Shown here in pieces: positions 49,872 to 61,712 of a DNA stretch of 64,000 nucleotides. Position 1 is the first letter of the stretch, and every line of letters starts with the position of its first letter. Source of the stretch: Carya illinoinensis (Eukaryota; Streptophyta; Magnoliopsida; Fagales; Juglandaceae); contig NC_056752.1 of assembly GCF_018687715.1 (NCBI RefSeq), forward strand, positions 8,570,001 to 8,634,000, given 5' to 3'. The notes beneath the pieces are model-generated. The model saw only the letters and a list, made by a program, of their open reading frames with translations. It made no database searches and was not told where the DNA came from. The position numbers and the translations under genes were made by a program.

Positions 49872-50804
49872 TTATATTTTTAACATAATATTTTTTTTTT
49901 CATGTAGATATGACTTTGATGAATATTTTGAATGAGGCCGATTGAAGATTACTTGAATTTTCCTAACTTGAACTCATGGTGATTGTTGAAATTCCTTATT
50001 TGATCGTTTCCCATATATGCTAGCTGTTGTGAATCCTCATTTCAAACTCATAACCAACTAATGGCCATTGACTCATTTATGCTATTATGAATTGCCCATG
50101 TAGGTTTATGATGAGATGAGCTTACCAAATGGTGTTATGAGGCCATCACACTTAGAAATTTTTGTTTGGAAGTTAGGCATAATGCAAGATTTTGTTCTAT
50201 CTTGAATTCTAAGACTAATTGTTAAATAGAACAATGTACTTCAGCTTTCTTAGCTATTTTTAGTTTATTGGGTTGTAGTGCATCATGTTATTTTTTTTTT
50301 TTCTATAATTGATAAAACTGCTATGTTTCTTTCAATGAAGCTTTCAAGTATTCCAATTGAACTGTGAACTTTGTAACCAATTGAACTATGAATGAAATGA
50401 TAACATGAGGTATATTTCAAAGAAAAAAAAAAGAGCCTCAAGTATAACAAGTATTCCAGCTTTATATAGTACTATTCTTTAATTGATTTGTAATGGTATC
50501 CTTAACCCAATAAACCAACATATATAAAACAAAACCCAAGGGCCAAAACAAAAGCCTTATAAGAGCAAGTTTAACACAAAAATGAACCATGTTAGAGTCT
50601 CTAACATCAACCAAAAATGATGAAAATACATTGATTTAATGCATTAACAATGAACAACATGTGGCCTTGTGGGCAATCCTTTAATTAAAAAAAAAAAACA
50701 ATCGGGTAATCGGTTAATTTTTGAAAAGATTGGATTCGGGTAATCGAGTATTTTGGTCGGTTCAGAAGTTTCTATTTCGGAATCTTGCATAATCGGGTTG
50801 GGTC

Positions 50805-51028
50805 GGCATGGTTTTTGACAAAAACTGCCTCCAACTGATGGGGGCATTTTCATGGAAGAACTGACCGTACCAGTCGATGGGGAAGAGAAATAGCGACTAT
50901 ACTGATTCCAACGATTCTTGACCCTCTTAGCAGTGAGGTTCTTTTGAGAGAGTAGAGAGAGGAAGTGTTGCAATCTTAGAGAGGAGAGAGAATGAGAGAA
51001 ATCGAAGAAGAAGATGGAAGGGGAAGAA
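50805..51028 (+). repeat. duplicated segment, copy 2, part 3
   Basis: Matches 16,482-16,686 of copy 1 (GGTTTTTGACAAAAACTGCC, ATTCCAACGATTCTTGA). Ends at the gypsy LTR start. Confidence 0.85.
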
Positions 51029-51261
51029 TGTAACAGCCCGCTAGAAATTTAACGGTGAAATTTCTATTGGTTTTAGGAATCTCGTGAAGACCCGATAAGT
51101 TTTCACGAATCTATTAATCGTATAGTTAATGTTATTACTCACTGTGAAATCAGAAGTGTGTTTTTGATTATTAGAGATAGTTAGAAAGCTTTAATTGGAC
51201 ATATGGAAAGATTTTAGCCACCTTACTCTTCCAAGTCTACTCTCCTCTTTTGGAAAATAGC

Positions 51262-51461
51262 CTAAGCTGATTTTGTGGATATTATTGGATAAAAAAAAGA
51301 AACATCTTGAGCTAATTTTCATGAATATTATTGGGTAAAAATATCTTGAACTGATTTTTATAGATATTATTAGATAAAAATATCTTAAGCTGATTTTTGT
51401 AGATATTAATGGATAGAAATATCTTGAGATGATCTTTTATAGATATTTTGGGTAGGAAAAA
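51262..51461 (+). repeat. 39-bp tandem repeat in the 5' LTR
   Basis: Five units (first 44 bp, then 39-bp spacing at 51,306, 51,345, 51,384, 51,423) with CTTGAGCTGATTTTTATAGA and ATATTATTGGATAAAAATAT. The same array is in the 3' LTR at about 58,931-59,128. Confidence 0.85.
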
Positions 51462-53099
51462 CCTACACTCAACTCTCAACTCCAACCTTATCCTCTTCCA
51501 TATCTCGTCCATAAGTATCTCCAGCCACCACCCATGAACTTATCTTCAATTACACTTTCCATTAAAAGAATATCAAACACTCTCTCTCGGACAGCTTTTA
51601 GGAGTTCTTTTGCATGCCCATTTTGAAACTTTTGTAAGTGTTTTATCATAAAGTATCATTCATATAAGTTGTTTCTTTTTTTAGTCTAGTTTATGTGGAT
51701 ATCTTATTTGTCCCATTTGAAGATCATTTGGTCAGTCAAATATTATATAAACTATAGAAAGATCATTCTGGGAGATAAACTGGAGAATATGTTATAGTTT
51801 GAAGTTTTTGACCAAGCTAATGGATAGATATTGACCTGAAATTTTTATGGAGTATTTTTAACATGTATATATGATTATTGGTTGAGGATTTTTGCATGAT
51901 TAAAGATTTTGATGAAAGAGTTTCTTAGATTTATAAACTTAGAAACTGGAAGAGAAAAAACAGTTTCTGTTTTGAAAAAGTTTAACTCTTTGGTGGTCTA
52001 AACCTATTCCAATGACTTTGATAATTTTATTGGAGGATCCTAAGCATCTTATATACATGTTATATTATTATTTTGAAGATATTTGATGTTAGTTTCAAAG
52101 ATATGAAATTTTATGCAAAGAGATATTCAGATAAGCCAAAGTGTGGATGTTCTTGGCTAAATTTATTTTTTGGTTAATTTTTAACCATGTGATCTTGAAT
52201 TAGAAGCTTATATATATTTTAGGACATCTTTTTAAATCATGTGATGGTTTGATTTGAAGATCACATCTTTATAAGTTATAGATCAAAAGGTTAATCAAAA
52301 CAAGTTAGAAACAAAAATCAATGGAAATAGCATATGAGAATTTCGGCCCTATGGAGTTTTAATAGTTGTGATTAGTTTTAAATGTTTCTAAATTGATATT
52401 TGAGTTGAGAATAAAATTTACATGAAACATGTAAATTTTGATGATTTTTGGAATTAGTATACAAAATCCTTAAGTTATGGGTTAAACGGTCGTTTTCCTA
52501 CATGTAGAGAGTAAAATGAAAATTTTACTCTTTAAGTTAGTATTTTCCATATTTCAATTTATTAGTGATTTAGTGCTAACTTTTAGAATCACTAATTACA
52601 GTTCCTCGTGATCACGCTTAAGGTTTTATAAGAAATGCAGAGATCGAGGTAAGTTAGCTTTTAACTTACTAACAGTCTATTATGTATGTGTGCTAAGTAA
52701 ATGAACTACAGTGTATATATATGTGTGTTATCATATATGTTATGTCATGCCAAGTTATCACATAATTGTCTATTACATAGAATTTATTCTGTAATCAGTT
52801 TTTATCTGTTACATAATATATTCTGTCATATATATGAAAACTGTTACATAATATATTCTGTCATGTATTGCTATACATTACAAGTACGCCATGTTAAGTA
52901 TGCCATCTATTACATGTATGTCAAGTCATGTAATATTCACTGTTGCAAGTATGTTATATTAAATATGTTGTCTATTATATGTCATGTCACGAAATATTTC
53001 TATCTCAAGTTGGTTATGTCTTTCAAGTGATGTTCAAGTCACGTTATGTTACGTCATTCAGTCCTTTCGTATTCCAGTCATGTTTCATCTTGAGTTACA

Positions 53100-53390
53100 T
53101 TCAGTTTCGTGGGGTCCACAACAACTGTGGCACACAAAATATGGGGTCACAGCAATTGTGACGCATACACTACGTGAGACATAACAATTGTGACACGTAG
53201 AATACATGGGGCCACAACAACTATGGAGTATGTATTTAACTGTATTGTGACACGTAAAATACATGGGCCACAACAACTGTGGAGTATGTATTTAACTACA
53301 TTATGACGTGTAGAATACATGGGGCCACAACAACTGTGGAGTATGTATTTACACGTAGAATACATGGGGCCACAACAACTGTGGAGTATG
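53100..53390 (+). repeat. hairpin-forming minisatellite in the 5' LTR
   Basis: Four clear units around GTAGAATACATGGGGCCACA plus ACAACTGTGGAGTATGTATT, of 45-57 bp, with two more diverged ones before. Each contains the stem-loop CCACAACAACTGTGG. The same minisatellite occurs in the 3' LTR near 60,780-61,065. Confidence 0.85.
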
Positions 53391-54060
53391 TATTTTTCAT
53401 GTTAAGTCAAGTTTCAGATCAAGTTCATGTCAAGTCAAGTTCAGTTCACGTTTCAATTTAAGTTATATCAATTATGCTATATTGTACGTCAAGTTATGCT
53501 TCAATTACTTATGAATTTGATTATGCATTCATACTTTTACTGTTATCCATGTATCATTAGCCTGTATAGAAGTTTGTTTTGTTAACTTACTGAGATTTGT
53601 AATCAAATCTCACTGTGGTAGTCCCAACTACCATTCTCCCAAATGGTAGATCTTGTTACAGGACCTGAAAGAGGATCATGAGCTAACCAACCAGACACAG
53701 TCGACTGAACGACAGTGCGTCGTTAATGTTAATATAGTAGTTAAATTACTACTTGTACGATGGAGTTGCATCTCCAGTACTTTTTAGATCATAACTATTT
53801 TGGATTAGTGCAGTGATCTTAATTATTCAATGGATCTTTATATATAAAGTATGTTTTAAGTATTTGAGATATTTTCAGTTTGGTGCATAGTATTGCTAAA
53901 GAAAAAAAAATTATCCGTTGCAAATATTGCATAATGTTAGATGCATGTTAGGAATATTGCATCTTATATGTCATGAACGGGGGCAGGTAATCTTGTGTTA
54001 CATGTCTCAACGCTTTAAATATCCGTTCGATCCTAAACGGAATTTGTGGGCGTCACAGGG

Positions 54061-54072
54061 TGGTATCAGAGC
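54061..54072 (+). other. gypsy primer-binding site
   Basis: TGGTATCAGAGC, complementary to initiator tRNA-Met, 3 bases inside the 5' LTR end. Confidence 0.9.
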
Positions 54073-54226
54073 AATACGTCTCTGGGCAGTAAATCCACAT
54101 GTCCTTAAGAAATGCACCAAATATTAGGCTTGAAATTTTAGTCGACATTAGGTTTGGATTTCTTAAAAGTATGAAAGGTAGTACGTGGTTGTAATACGTA
54201 TATTCGTGTATTTCAGGAAGGGACAA

Positions 54227-55210
54227 ATGACTCGTGGTAGAATACCTCAAAACCCTGAAGAAGACTTCAGTCAGGATAATCATAATTCTTCGATGGATGG
54301 AGGATTAGCTGAAGTTGTGCGTATGCTGACTGACGTTCTTAGACACCAGCAATAGCAACAAGTGCACGAACATAGACCCGAAGTTAGGGGTTGTCCTAAT
54401 GATAAGTTTTTTATGTATTGTTACCCGAATATTTTTGGTAATGAAGGGCCACTAAGAGCTGAAAAATGGATTATAGATCTCGAGAGAACGTACGAGATTT
54501 GTGGATGTCTTGAGGACCAAAAGGTTCTATATGCTGGATACCTCTTCCAAGGAGAAGCTGGAATATGGTGGGATACACGTAGGCAGCTTCTAGTTAGGGA
54601 ACTAGGAAGTATGGCTGCATTGTCATGGGAGAGGTTCAAAGAAGAGTTTGACAATAGATTCTTTCCAGACTCTGTCAAACAACTGAAGGCCTAGGAGTTC
54701 GCGTCCTTAACACAAGGTAGTTTGACTGTGGAGGAGTATGCCGCTAAGTTCATGGCATTAGGAAGGTTTGCACCCCACTTGATTTCAACTCAAAAGATGC
54801 AAGCACAAAAGTTTCAAGCAGGACTTCTGCTAAGAATAGAGAATTACCAAGAGTTGGTAAATGTAGCGGCGATAGCAGAGGTTGAGCAGAAGGAATTGGC
54901 GATCCAGAATCTTACCGATCGAAAGAGGGTCATGCCATTTGCTGCCAGTAGTAGTGCTGAGAAAATGAGGTCTTTTTCTAATCTAGAGAAAGGTAAGGGA
55001 ATAATGACAAGAGGACAGAAGTCGTCCTTTTATTCAACATGCTCTAAGTGTGGTAAGCGTCATCCTGGAGAATGTCATAAGGGATATGGAGTCTGTTATC
55101 GATGCGGGAAACCTGGACATATGATTAGAGATTGTCCCAACACCATGCAGGCAATGGAGCTGGTGATCGCAAGCCAAGGCCCCACATCCAGGCACTCGTG
55201 TATACAGTAA
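54227..55210 (+). pseudogene. gypsy gag, two stop codons
   Basis: Gag forms the retrotransposon particle. The ATG at 54,227 gives MTRGRIPQNPEEDF. The retrotransposon gag domain covers about 54,440-54,900 (WIIDLERTYEICGC, FQGEAGIWWDTRRQL, WERFKEEFDNRFFPDSV). A CCHC zinc knuckle CYRCGKPGHMIRDC lies near 55,095-55,136. In-frame TAGs at 54,353 and 54,692 interrupt it. After the knuckle a shift near 55,140-55,160 moves the continuing sequence (VYTVTPGDFDVDAPE) to another frame. Confidence 0.9.
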
Positions 55211-56964
55211 CACCAGGTGATTTTGATGTTGACGCACCTGAAACTGATGAAGCTGGCGTCATGACTGGTATTTTTTTTTCTCCTTTCCTTTTAGTATTTA
55301 TGATGTTACAGGTATTATGAATGTGTTAGAATTAGTATTAATATTGATGTATATTTTTTTTTTTAGGAAGGGTTAGTTTGTTTAGGTTCTCGGCTTGTGC
55401 ACTATTCGATTAAAGTGCATCACAATCCTTTGTGTCTACAGCGTTTGCACGAATTTGTAGTTTACAGACTGAGCTTTTACCATGACAAGTTGTAGTATTA
55501 ATTCCCGACGGGAATACAGTATCTTGTACTCGTTTAGTTAAGAATTGTCCGTTAGAGCTAGAAGGAAGGACACTGAAGGCTAATTTGTTAGTATTCGGTC
55601 AGATGGAATTCGACCTGATTTTGGCGATGGACTGGCTTTTCAAGCACTACGCTAAGATAGACTATCGGAAACGAGAGGTTCTGTTTGAACCTCCAACTGA
55701 AGACATGATGAGTTACGCAGGAACATCAGTTAAGGCCACCCCACCTTTGATCTCGGCGTTACAAGCTAGAAAGTATATCGATGATGGAGTCTCAGCGTTT
55801 CTATTGATAACTGTAGAGGAGACAACCAAAACTATAGGAATCCAAGGGATACCTGTGGTTGAAGACTTTCCTGAAGTTTTCGTTGATGAGTTACCTGATT
55901 TACCACTAGATAGAGAAGTAGAATTCCAAATAGAGTTAGAGCCGACAAATTACAAGGAGTAGCAGTATTTCAAAGATCACCTAAGATCCGGATATCATCA
56001 GTTAAAATTCAAGGATCAGGATGTGCTGAAAACTGCCTTTAGGACAAGGTATGGCCATTTCGAGTTTTTGGTGATGCCTTTTGGGTTAACCAATGCTCCA
56101 GCTACATTTATGGATATGATAAACAAAATATTCAGACCTTATTTGGATGATTTTGTTGTCGTATTTATCGATGATATCTTAATCTACTCTAAGAGGAAGG
56201 AAGAACATAGAAGTCATCTAAGTATGGCTTTATCTATACTTAAGGATCAGAAACTTTATGCCAAACTTAGTAAGTGCGAGTTCTGGCTGGAAGAAGTAAA
56301 ATTTCTAGGTCATGTGATCTCTAGTAGAGGAGTAGCAGTAGACCCGAGCAAGATTGAAGCCGTAACGAACTGGCAGAGACCAACCAGTGTGCATGAGATC
56401 CGAAGTTTCTTAGGACTGGCTGGTTACTATAGGAGATTTGTGGAAGGATTCTCCCGGTTGTCTGGACCACTCACCGCCCTGACTAAGAAAAATGTGAAAT
56501 TTACTTGGAATGACAAGTGCGAAACAAGTTTTCTTGAGTTGAAAAAAAGACTCACAACCGCATCGGTACTTACATAGCCGGAACCTCTTAAACCTTTTGT
56601 GGTATTTAGCGATGCATCTAAGGCAGGACTCGGATGTGTGCTAATGCAATAAGGGAAAGTGGTTGCTTATGCTTTACGACAACTGAAGGATCACGAGCAG
56701 AATTATCCTACTCATGATTTGGAATTAGCTGCAGTAGTTTTTACTCTTAAGATTTGGAGACATTATTTGTATGGCGAGAAGTGTGAAGTCTTCAAGGATT
56801 ACAAAAGCCTAAAGTACCTGTTTGAGCAGAAGAATCTTAATATGAGGAAAAGAAGATGGCTGGAATTAATCAGCGACTATCAGTGTGACATCAAGTATCA
56901 TTCTGGAAAGGCCAACGCGGTAGCTGATGCTTTAAGCCGCAAGACAGACAAGAAGCTTCATTAG
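55211..56964 (+). pseudogene. gypsy protease, reverse transcriptase and RNase H, with RT deletion
   Basis: Protease region: the aspartic site near 55,402-55,420 reads FD, then TAA (55,411-55,413), then SAS, so the DSGA motif is broken. DLILAMDWLFKHYAKIDYRK follows near 55,615. An AT-rich, GT...AG-bounded 99-bp piece (55,268-55,366) interrupts the protease start. RT: after IELEPTNYKE (55,959) the N-terminal RT is missing, and sequence resumes at LRSGYHQLK (about 55,985). The usual segment with the first catalytic Asp appears deleted; FIDDILIYS remains at 56,167-56,193. RNase H: FSDASKAGLG near 56,605 and [11 protein letters not shown] near 56,912. Stops: TAG 56,575, TAA near 56,650, TAG 56,962. 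Confidence 0.9.
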
Positions 56965-57189
56965 TTCCTTCATCAGAAGTAAATTCCCTCTTATGTAGTA
57001 TGAGAAAACTGTTGATTAGAAACCGTAGTCAGGAAACCATGTTGACTACAATCCAAGAATTCATTCCATTGGACTGGGAATGACTGAAAGACCATCAAAA
57101 GAAAGATAGTAAACTTGCAGAAGTTATAAAAAAGATCGAAAAGTCAAAAGGACCAGTGGACTTTAGCCTCAGAGAAGATGGGACTTTGT

Positions 57190-58508
57190 ATTACAAGGAC
57201 TGAAGAGTCATTTTAGCAGACGAAGAGTTAAAGGAAAAAGTACTAAAGGAAGCTCATAACACACCTTACACTGCTCATCCTAGTAGTACAAAAATGTATC
57301 AGGATTTGAAACAGTCTTTTTGGTGGGAAGGAATGAAGAAGGACGTAGCAGAGTTTGTGAACAAGTGTTCTGTCTGTAAATTAGTAAAAGCAGAGCACCA
57401 AAAGCCAGTCGGTAAATTGCAATCATTGCCAATCCCAGAATGGAAATGGGAGGATATTTCAATGGATTTTATAGTAGGCTTTCCAAGGACCTCAGCAGGA
57501 AATAATACTATCTGGGTAATAGTTGATCATCTAACAAAAAGTGCTCACTTCATACCCATCAAGAATACAGATTCTCTAGAAAGATTGACGAGAATTTATA
57601 TAGCAGAGATTGTCAGATTGCATGGAGTGCCTAAGACGATCGTATCAGATAGAGACCCTCATTTTATGTCACGCTTCTGGAAAAGTTTACAAGAATCGAT
57701 GGGCTCTAGTCTGAGATTTAGTAGTGCATACCACCCATAAACAGATGGACAAACAGAAAGGACAATTCAAACTTTGGAAGATATGCTAAGAGCCTGTGTT
57801 TTGGATTACGAAGGGAGTTGGGAGAAACAATTATCTTTGGTAGAATTTGCTTATAACAATAGTTTCCAGGCCACTATTCAAATGGCACCATATGAAGCCT
57901 TGTATGATAGAAAGTGTAGATCACTTCTGTATTGGAATGAAGTAGAGGAAAGTAAAGTAGTTGGACCAGAAGTCTTACAAGAGATAAAGGACCAAGTACA
58001 CTTAATTAAAGAAAGGATGAAAACAGCACAGAGTCGACAGGAGAGCTACGCTGATAATCGAAGGAGGAGCATAGATTTTAAAGTTGGAGATTGGGTCTAT
58101 GTGAAGGTATCTCCTATGAGAGGAGTAAGTCGTTTCAGAGTAAAAAACAAGTTAAGTCCGAGATATGTGGGACCCTATGAGATAGTAGAGAAAGTGGGAG
58201 TAGTTGCATATCATTTAGAATTGCCAACTGAGTTCCATGGAATTCATAATATTTTCCACGTGTCTTCTTTGAAGAAGAGTTTTGGGAATCAAACACCAAT
58301 GATAGTGGATCCCGATAGCATACCTTTACAATCCAACTTGACCTATGAAGAGAAGCCGATGCAAATTCTTGACTAGAAAGATAAAGAGTTGCGGAACCGT
58401 AAGATCCCATTGGTCAAAGTACTTTGGCAAAATCATAATATTCAAGAGGCGACTTGGGAGAAGGAAGTTGATATGCGAGCCAAGTACCCCCAGTTATTTG
58501 ACATCTAA
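57190..58508 (+). pseudogene. gypsy integrase with C-terminal chromodomain, two stops
   Basis: Integrase joins the DNA copy to the genome, and the chromodomain of chromoviruses directs insertion toward heterochromatin. The HHCC finger starts near 57,255 ([11 protein letters not shown]) and ends CSVC (57,369-57,380). The catalytic core has D in SMDFIVGF, D in VSDRDPHF, and E in GQTERTIQ. The frame is constant from 57,294 to TAA 58,506-58,508, broken by TAA 57,738 and TAG 58,374. The chromodomain (RKIPLVKVLWQNHNIQEATW, YPQLFDI) follows the second stop. Confidence 0.9.
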
Positions 58509-58669
58509 ATTCAATCTTGTAGAGTTGTTTTGGACTTTTGCTTAATTGATACTTTGTGATTTACTTGTACGGGACTGACAATATCAGATGTTATACTTCT
58601 TTGTTCGGATATCAATAAAGTATATGTGTTTCCTTAACTCTTGAATTGTTACTTATGTTGATTTCGAGG

Positions 58670-58697
58670 ACGAAATTTTTTTTTTTGAGGGGAAGGT
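58670..58697 (+). other. gypsy polypurine tract
   Basis: The stretch from the GACGAAATTTTTTTT region into GAGGGGAAGGT lies directly before the 3' LTR, where plus-strand synthesis is primed. Confidence 0.8.
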
Positions 58698-61600
58698 TGT
58701 AACAGCCTGCTAGAAATTTAACGGTGAAATTTCTATTGGCTTTAGAAATCTCGTGAAGACCCGATAAGTTTTCACGAATCTATTAATCGTATAGTTAATG
58801 TTATTACTCACTGTGGTATCAGAATTGTGTTTTTGATTATTAGAGATAGTTAGAAAGTTTTAATTGGACACATGAAAAGATTTTAGCCACCTTACTCTTC
58901 CAAGTCTACTCTCCTCTTTTGGAAAATAACCTAAGCTGATTTTGTGGATATTATTGGATAAAAAAAGAAATATCTTGAGCTAATTTTCATGAATATTATT
59001 GGGTAAAAATATCTTGAGCTAATTTTTATAGATATTATTAGATAAAAATATCTTAAGCTGATTTTTGTAGATATTAATGGATAGAAATATCTTGAGATGA
59101 TCTTTTATAGATATTTTAGGTAGGAAAAACCTACACTCAACTCTCAACTCCAGCCTTATCCTCTTCCATATCTCGTCCATAAGTATCTCCAGCCACCAGC
59201 CACGAACTTATCTTCAATTACACTTTCTATTAAAAGAATATCAAACACTCTCTCTTGGACAGCTTTTAGGAGTTCTTTTACACGCCCATTTCGAAGTTTT
59301 TGTAAATGTTTTATCATAAATTCTCATTCATATAAGTTGTTCCTTTTTTGAGTCTAGTTTACGTGGATATCTTATTTGTCCTATTTGAAAATCATTTGGT
59401 CAGTCAAATATTATATAAACTATAGAAATGTCATTCTATGAGATAAATTGGAGAATATATTATAGTTTGGAGTTTTTTACCAAGCTAATGGATAGATATT
59501 GGTCCAAAATTTTTATGGAGTATTTTTAACATGTATATATGATTATTGGTTGAAGATTTTTGCATGATTAAAGGTTTTGATGAAATATTTTCTTAGATTT
59601 AGAAACTTAGAAACTGGAAGAAGAAAAACAGTTTCTGTTTTGAGAAAGTTTAACTCTTTGGTGGTCTAAACCTATTCCAATGACTTTGATAATTTTATTG
59701 GAGGATCCTAAGCATCTTATATACATGTTATATTATTATTTTGAAGATATTTGATGTTAGTTTTAAAGATATGAAATTTTATGCAAAGAGATATTTAGAT
59801 AAGCCAAAGTGTGGATGTTCTTGGCTAAATTTATGTTTTGGTTAATTTTTAACTATGTGATCTTGAATTAGAATCTTATATATGTTTTAGGATATCTTTT
59901 TAAATCATGTGATGGTTTGATTTGAAGATTACATCTTTATAAGTTATAGATTAAAAGGTTAATCAAAACAAGTTAGAAACAAAAATCAATGGAAATTGCA
60001 TATGAGAATTTCGGCCCTATGGAGTTTTAATAGTTGTGATTAGTTTTAAATGTTTCTAAATTGATATTTGAGTTGAGGATAAAATTTACATGAAGCATGT
60101 AAATTTTGGTGACTTTTGAAATTAGTATACAAAATCCTTAAGTTATGGGTTAAACGGTCATTTTCCTACATGTAGAGAGTAAAATGAAAATTTTACTCTT
60201 TAAGTTAGTATTTTCTATATTTCAATTTATTAGTGATTTAGTGCTAACTTTTAGAATCACTAATTACAGTTCCTCGTGATTGCGCTTAAGGTTTTATAAG
60301 AAACGTGGATATCGAGGTAAGTTAGCTTTTAACTTACTAACAGTCTATTATATATGTGTGCTAAGTAAATGAACTACAGTGTATATATATGTGTGTTATC
60401 ATATATGTCATGCCATGCCAAGTTATCACATAATTGTCTATTACATAGAATTTATTCTGTCATCAGTTTTTATCTGTTACATAATATATTCTGTCATATA
60501 TATGAAAACTGTTACATAATATATTCTGTCATGTATTGCTATACATTACAAGTACGCCATGTTAAGTATGCCATCTATTACATGTATGTCATGTCATGTA
60601 ATATTCACTGTTGCAAGTATGTCATATTAAATATGTTGTATATTATATGTCATGTTACGAACTGTTTCTATCTCAAGTTGGTCATGTCTTTCAAGTTATG
60701 TTCAAGTCACGTTATGTTACGTCAGGGCTTCAGTCCTTTCGTATTCCAGTCATGTTTCATCTTGAATTACATTCAGTTTCGTGGGGTCCATAACAACTAT
60801 GGCACACGAAATATGAGGTCGCAGCAATTGTGACACATACACTAGGTTAGACACAACAATTGTGACACGTAGAATATATGGGGCTATAACAACTGTGGAG
60901 TATGTATTTAACTATATTGTGACATCTAGAATACATGGGGTCACAACAACTGTAGAGTATGTTTTTAACTGCATTATAACGTGTAGAATATATGGGGCCA
61001 CAACAACTGTGGAATATGTATTTACACGTAGAATACATGGGGCCACAACAACTGTGGAGTATATATTTTTCATGTTAAGTCAAGTTTCAGATCAAGTTCA
61101 TGTCAAGTCAAGTTCAGTTCACGTTTCAATTTAAGTTATATCAATTATGCTATATTGTACGTCAAGTTATGCTTCAATTACTTATGAATTTGATTATGCA
61201 TTCATGCTTTTACTGTCATCCATGCATCATTAACCTGTGTGGAAGTTTGTTTTGTTAACTTACTGAGATTAATCTCACTGTGGTAGTCCCAACTACCATT
61301 CTCCCAAATGGTAGATTTTGTTACAGGACCTGAAGCAGGATCAGGAGCTGACCAACTAGACACAGTCAACTGAACGACGGTGCGTCGTTAATGTTAATAT
61401 AGTAGTTAAATTACTACTTGTACGATGGAGTTGTATCTCCAGTACTTTTTGAATCATAACTATTTTGGATTAGTGTTGTGATCTTAGTTATTCAATGGAT
61501 CTTTATATATGAAGTATGTTTTAAGTATTTAGGATATTTTTAGTTTGGTACATAGTATTGCTAAAGAAAAAAAAAATTATCCACTGCGAATATTGCATAA

Positions 61601-61712
61601 TGTTAGATGCATATTAGGAATATTGCATCTTATATGTCATGAACGGGGGCAGGTAACCTTGTATTGCATGTCTCGACGTTTCAAATGTCCGTCCGATCCC
61701 AAACGGAATTTG
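58698..61712 (+). repeat. gypsy 3' LTR, last 12 bases missing
   Basis: Aligns with 51,029-54,045 throughout. Ends in AAACGGAATTTG and passes directly into GCATCTATGACAAG of the LINE fragment, without the CGTCACA end of the 5' LTR. Confidence 0.9.

Larger units (their letters stand above)
45689..50804 (+). mobile_element. hAT-superfamily transposon (Ac/RICESLEEPER-like)
   Basis: Inserted between sequences matching 16,414 and 16,482 of copy 1, replacing 67 bp. The left end starts TAGGACTATACATTCAATCC, then CCGAACCGACCCGAATAC. The right end has ATCGGGTTGGGTCGG, whose reverse complement (CCGACCCAACCCGAT) echoes the left end but lacks its outermost bases, so the right terminus is eroded. The interior has a long AT-rich leader (45,830-47,777), the transposase frame, and a 0.9-kb tail. 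Confidence 0.75.
51029..54057 (+). repeat. gypsy 5' LTR
   Basis: Starts TGTAACAGCCCGCTAG and ends GGGCGTCACA, 3,029 bp. It contains a 39-bp tandem repeat (51,262-51,461) and a hairpin minisatellite (53,100-53,390). The LTR should carry the element's promoter and poly-A signals, not pinpointed. Confidence 0.9.
51029..61712 (+). mobile_element. Ty3/gypsy chromovirus, Tekay/Del-like
   Basis: LTRs of about 3.0 kb flank a 4.6-kb interior with primer site, gag, protease, RT, RNase H, integrase and chromodomain in gypsy order. The chromodomain after integrase and the long LTRs suggest the Tekay/Del clade. Over about 220 bp at the LTR 5' ends I count 9 differences (about 96% identity). The coding part is damaged by stops, a frameshift, a deletion in RT and a protease defect. 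The 3' LTR lacks its last 12 bases and is joined to LINE sequence. Confidence 0.9.

Noticed and set aside
52701..53030. 109-residue Tyr/Cys-rich frame in the 5' LTR (also 60,369-60,833 in the 3' LTR)
   Set aside because: Lies upstream of gag in both LTRs, derives from TACAT/ATTCTG repeats and matches no known protein.
53085..53461. Cys- and His-rich frames on both strands in the gypsy LTR
   Set aside because: They follow the minisatellite period and occur in a non-coding LTR; the repeated composition explains them.
54061..54072. TGGTATCAGAGC as part of a tRNA gene
   Set aside because: No cloverleaf around it; position next to the LTR shows a primer-binding site.
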